A stretch of DNA of 32,010 nucleotides from Chitinophagaceae bacterium (GTDB taxonomy: Bacteria; Bacteroidota; Bacteroidia; Chitinophagales; Chitinophagaceae), in contig VFKL01000154.1 in NCBI GenBank assembly GCA_009885535.1, forward strand, positions 1 to 32,010. The letters run 5' to 3'. Below are positions 12,201 through 18,200 of this stretch, piece by piece (within the stretch, counting starts at the first letter, position 1; each line of letters opens with the position of its first letter). The notes under the pieces are model-generated. The model ran no database searches. It was not told where the DNA came from and was given only the letters and a program-made list of their open reading frames with translations. The position numbers and the translations under genes are program-made.

Positions 12201-15200
12201 TGCCGCACAATTGTTGCTTACTAATGTTTGTGTTATACCTGTTGGAGCGTTTGGTTTTACGGAATTTACCGTTACGATATATGTAATAACGCTATCACAT
12301 CCGTCAGCCTTTCTGAGTGTGATGGTATATGTACCTGCACTTGTAATACTAGTACCATTAAATGTATATGGTAAACTTGTAGTAGTACAAATAGCAGTAT
12401 CTATTGTACTGTATGTATTGTTTTGAGCAATTGTAAGATTTAATACCGCTATACTATCACATCCTGCAGCATTTGTTCCATTCCAAGTTCTTGTACCAGC
12501 TGTTGAATAAGTTACCCCATTCCAAACGTAGGTAATACATGCTGATACATTTGCTACAGATGAACTGCTTTTTCTAACGGTTAAGTTTAATGTAGCTACC
12601 GAATCACATCCCACAGCATTTGTCGTTGTGTATGTATAAACACCACTATTGGTATACGTTATGCCATTCCATAAGAATGAATTACAAATTGATTCTGTTC
12701 TTGTTGATGTACTGCCATACTTTACAGTTAAGTTCAATGTTGCTACTGAATCACATCCCACTGCATTTGCTGTTGTATATGTATAAACACCACTTGTGGT
12801 ATAGTTTACGCCATTCCATAACAATGAATTACAAACAGTTACTGAACTTGTTGAAGTGCTTCTGTAATTAACGGTTAAGTTTAATGTAGCTACTGAATCA
12901 CATCCTACAGCATTCGTAGATGTAAATGTTTTTATACCACTTGTTGTATAAGTTGTACCATTCCATAAGAATGAGTTACATACAGTTTCTGTTCTTGATG
13001 ATGAAGTGCTATATTTTACCGTTAAGTTTAATGTAGCTACTGAATCGCAACCACCAACATTTGTTGTATTGAATGTATAAATGCCACTTGTATTGTACGT
13101 TACACCATTCCATAACAATGAGTTACATACGGTTTGTGTAGATGTTGACGAATTGCTATAATTAACCGTTAAGTTTAATGTAGCTACTGAATCACATCCT
13201 GCTGCATTTGTTCCAGACAAAGTTCTTGTTCCTGAGGTGGTATAGTTAACGCCATTCCATTCAAATGAATTACAAGCCGCTTGATTTAAAACTGAAGATG
13301 TTGCTCTTCTTATTGTTAAGTTCGCTATCGCAAATGAATCACAACCGACAGCATTAGTTGTTGTAAATGTTTTTACACCACTTGTAGTGTAAGTTGTTCC
13401 ATTCCATATGAATGAGTTACATACTGTTTCTGTTATTGTTGATGATGAACTATTTTTGATTGTTAAGTCAACTATCGCAAATGAATCACATCCACTAGCA
13501 TTAATTGTATTATAAGTGTACACACCGCTTGCTGTATACGTTATATTATTCCAACGGAAAGCATCACAAGATGTTTGTGTTGTTGATGATGTCGTTGAAA
13601 GAGCAACAACATTTGCAGTTAGCGCAGTTCTAGTTGCAGATATACAACCTGTAACCGTATCTCTTGCTTCTGCATAATAAGTAGTGTTTGTTGAAATTGT
13701 TGGCGTTGTAAATGCATTTGTACCTAAAGCCATTAAAAATCCTCCAGTTGCACTATCATACCAATCAATTTTTGCTCTTGTGCTTGTAGTTGCAGAAAGC
13801 GTTGTAGTTCCTGTTTCACAAATATTAGCACCTCTTGAAGATGTAAGTATTGTTGGTAATGGGTTGATGTTAGCCGTTACAGTTGTTCTTGGATTACTTA
13901 ATATGCTACTATTCCCAGCAACAAAGTTTGATGAAGCTCCAGACAAAGTAAAATTGCTAACAGTACCATTATTATTATTGCCTGAAGCATCTAATGTTGT
14001 TGTTATTGTTGAATTATTTGCACTTGCTACACCTTGATTAAAATGATATGAAGCAACTAATCCAGATTGTTGATTTAATTCATTATATAAATTTGCTTGT
14101 ATCTCTGTTTGAGTACGAGCAACATTCCAAATCCTAACTTCATCTAAAGTTCCACTAAAGAATCTATCGTTACCCCAAGAACCAATTGTAAATGGCGTTG
14201 AACCTACAATACTAGGGAATGAATTGTTGGTTATTGTATTTTGTAAAATACCATTTACGTAAAATTTAAGTGTTCGAGTTGATGTTGAAGTTGAGTATAC
14301 TGCAGCTATATGATACCATGTATTTATGTTGAAACCATATGAACAAGCATTGTCATTGCCGCCATTTACATCAAAACGAATTTGATTCCCTGCAAATTGG
14401 AAATGAACCATTCCGGCTGACCATCCAATGTGATTAATTATTGACTTTACACCGCCAAAAGAATTTGAATTAACCCAAGCTTCATATGTTATATCACTAG
14501 TTGATGTAAAATTAGTGATGCTCGATGTTACTTTATCATTTAGACCATCAAAATTAATCGCGTTTGATGATTCAGATTGTGCTGAAATACAACCTGTTGT
14601 AACATCTCTCGCTACTACATAATATGAAGTAGAAGATAAAAGACTTGGCGTAGTGAATGTATTAGAGCCTACTAATAATGGCGTAGTTGATGTAGATGTT
14701 TCATACCAATCAACTTCAGTTCCTGCGGTAGAAGTAGCGATTAAGGTTACTGTATTGCCAGCACAACTAGACCCATTGGTAACCACAGGTTTAGCTGGTA
14801 TTGCATTTATCGTTAAGTTCAATGTTACCACACTATCACAACCTGTTGCATTTGTACCTGACCATGTTTTTGCACCCGATGTAGTGTATGTTGTTCCTTT
14901 CCACAAATACGACCCACAAGCTGTTACTGATTCTGATGATGCTGATGGAGAACATAATTTTAATATTAAAACACTTACCGCACATCCACTTGTTCTAACG
15001 TAAGTGCCACTAGCAGTGTATACCGTTCCATTCCATGTATAACTTGTAGCACCATTTGTAATATTTACTCTTGATGTATCATAAGTACTTGAACCTGCAC
15101 TAACGGTGATGGTTATTTTAGTTCTTGAGTTAGCAACAATGCTGTCATATCCAGCAACAAAATTTGAAGTACTTCCTGTTAAAGCAAAATTGCTAAATGT

Positions 15201-18200
15201 TGCATGATTTGCATTACTTGTTAAATCTGTTAATGAAGTAATACTTGTATTTGTTCCACCTGGTGTTCCCTCATTAAAGTTATAATAAGCCACCAATCCT
15301 GCTTCTGATCCTGTTAACTGAGTAAACATAGATGACTGAATTTGAGCTGGAGTAAGTGCTACATTCCAAATACTCAATTCATCCATTATACCATTAAAAA
15401 CTGGATCACCCCAATTGCTTGCGCCTATTAAACATTTCGTTCTTGTAACATTTGCAGGTACAGGGAAATTAGCTGTTCCAGATGCCTGACCATTAACGTA
15501 TATTGTAGCTGTAGTTCCATTTAAAGTTGCCGCTACGTGATTCCATTTATTTAAAGTAAGTTGTCTATTCGCTTGAAATTGTGCACCACCTACATAAAAA
15601 CCAGGATATCCACCTGTTCCATAAGTTGCACTTAGCAATACACAATTATTACCTGCGCCATTTCCGAAATCTATTATTCTAGACCAATTGGCAAAGCTTC
15701 TAACGTAAACCCATGATTCAATGGTGAAATTACCGTTGAAATAAACACCCGATTTCGCTGTTAAATAATCATTTGACCCATCAAAATTCAACGCATTGGT
15801 TACTCCAGGCTGAGCAGATACACAACCTGTTACCGTGTCTCTCGCTACTAAATAATATGTAGCATTAGCCGATAAGTTTGGTGTTGTAAATGTATTTGAA
15901 CCTGATAATAATGGTGTTGATGATGTTGCTGTTTGGTACCAATCTACTACAGTTCCAGGAGTAGATGTAGCACTCAAAGTAATCGGCACACCAATACAGC
16001 TTGCCACACTATTGTTAACTACGGGGCTAGCAGGGAATGCATTGATTGTTAAATTCAATGTTACCACACTATCACAACCTATTGCACTTGTACCTATCCA
16101 AGTTTTTGCTCCCGAAGTAGTGTAGGTTGTACCTTTCCAAGCATATGATCCGCAAGCTGAAACCGTTTGCGAACTGGTAGATTTTACTTTTACTGTTATT
16201 ACAGCAGTTTTATTAGTGGTACATCCATTAGACGATGTAAATGTATAATTCGCGGTTGTTGTACCCACTGATAATCCAGTTAGCAAACCGGTGCTGCTTA
16301 TAGTTGCATTGGTTGAATCTGATAATGACCAAACTCCACCCAATAAATTAGTTCTCAATTGATTTGTACCATTTACACAAACGGTAATTGCACTAGAAGT
16401 AGATGCTATAGATCCAATAGCATCTATTGAAAAACTATTGGCAACCCAGTTTGAAGCAGCACCATTTAATGCCATATTGGTTACTGTACCATTATTTGCA
16501 TTACTAGTGCGATCTGATAAAGTGGTAACACCGGTATTTGTACCTGCAGCTATACCATGATTGAAATCAAAATAACTTGCTAAGCCAGGTTCTGTGCCTG
16601 CAAGCTCTATGCCCAATGAACTTCTAATTTGAGCTTGTGTTCTTTGCGTACTCCAAACACGCACCTCATCAATAGATCCTTTAAAATCTTGACCCGTGTT
16701 GGGAAGGTTTGTACCAATAAATAAACTTTCATTTTGATTCAAAATGGTATACGTTGTAGTAAGTTTCAATACACCATCAATATAAATATAAGAGCCATCG
16801 GTAACGCCAGCATTATAAGTAAAGGCAACGTGATGCCATTTGTTATCAGCTAAATTAATTCCTGTAGATTTATCCCCTACATTAAAATTGTGCGCAATTA
16901 ATATTCCATCTTTTAAAAACAATCCATATGCATAAGGTTTAACTACAATTCCTCTATATCCACTACCTGCATTTGATGTTTTTATCCATGCTTCTATGGT
17001 ACCTGTTGTATTTAATTGTAAACTGCTGCTATTGGTTGATTTTACATAATCGTTTGAACCATCAAAATCCAATGCATTTCCAAAATTACCTGGAGCGTTT
17101 GATACTACAATTTTTCCCGTTACATAAGTTGTACCACAACCAGCAATTAAAGGAATGGAATAATTATATGTACCCGATACATTTGGTGTACCACTTATTG
17201 TTAAAATATTGGTTACAGTAGAAAATACCGCCGTTACACCTGCTGGTAAATTAGTAGGAGTACCTATGCTAGTAAACCCTGAAGTATTGTAAAGGATATT
17301 GGTTATTGCTGTACCCAAACATAATTTTTGATTATCTGTATTGGCTACGGTTAAAGAAGTTGAGGTTGATCCGCAATTCCACTTAGCGTATAAATTTGTT
17401 GTAGATATTGATTCAAACAATTGTACTTCAGCCAACTGAAACATTCCATCACCACATGTGTTTGTAACATTAACCCTGTAATGTAAAAATGGACTGGTGT
17501 TTGAAATATCAAATGTTCTAGTGAAAAATCTAGTACCAATACAAGGGATTGTTCCAGTGCCAACAGAAGTAAAATTAACTCCATCGTTAGAACCAAAAAC
17601 TTCGAAATTTTTAGGATCTCTGCCAGAACCATCATTGGCCGTTGTAATGGCAATTTTTGTAGCCGTTCTAGCGGTACCGCCAAGATTTACTGTAAAGCCC
17701 ATTCCATCACCCGCATTAAAATCCAGATATTTAGTACCGACATTACCATCAATAATGTTCATGAATTGTTCATTCCCAGGAGATCTCACCGATCCAAAAG
17801 GAGTAATGCCCATGGTTCTTGTAAAAATCGGTATATCGCCGGCTGTGCCTGAAGTAACGCTTGAGGCGTTTGCGCTTGTAATGGTATATGTAGAACCAGC
17901 TGCGTAATTTGTTCCGGTGCCAATTGCATTTGTGTTCCAACCTGCAAAAGTAAATCCTGATCTCACCAAATTACCTGTGTTATCAGGAATGGTAAATGTT
18001 TGATTAATGGTCGAAGACAATACCGGTGGAACAGTTCCACTTGTGCTACCATTTCCATTGTAGGTAATGGTATATTTTATTGGACGCCATTTTGCATAAA
18101 GTGTGGTTACGTTTCCAGGGATGGTAAATGAAGCACCAGCTGCATAGTTGGTACCCATTGTATCCGCAGATGTATTCCAACCGGCAAAAGTAAATCCTGT

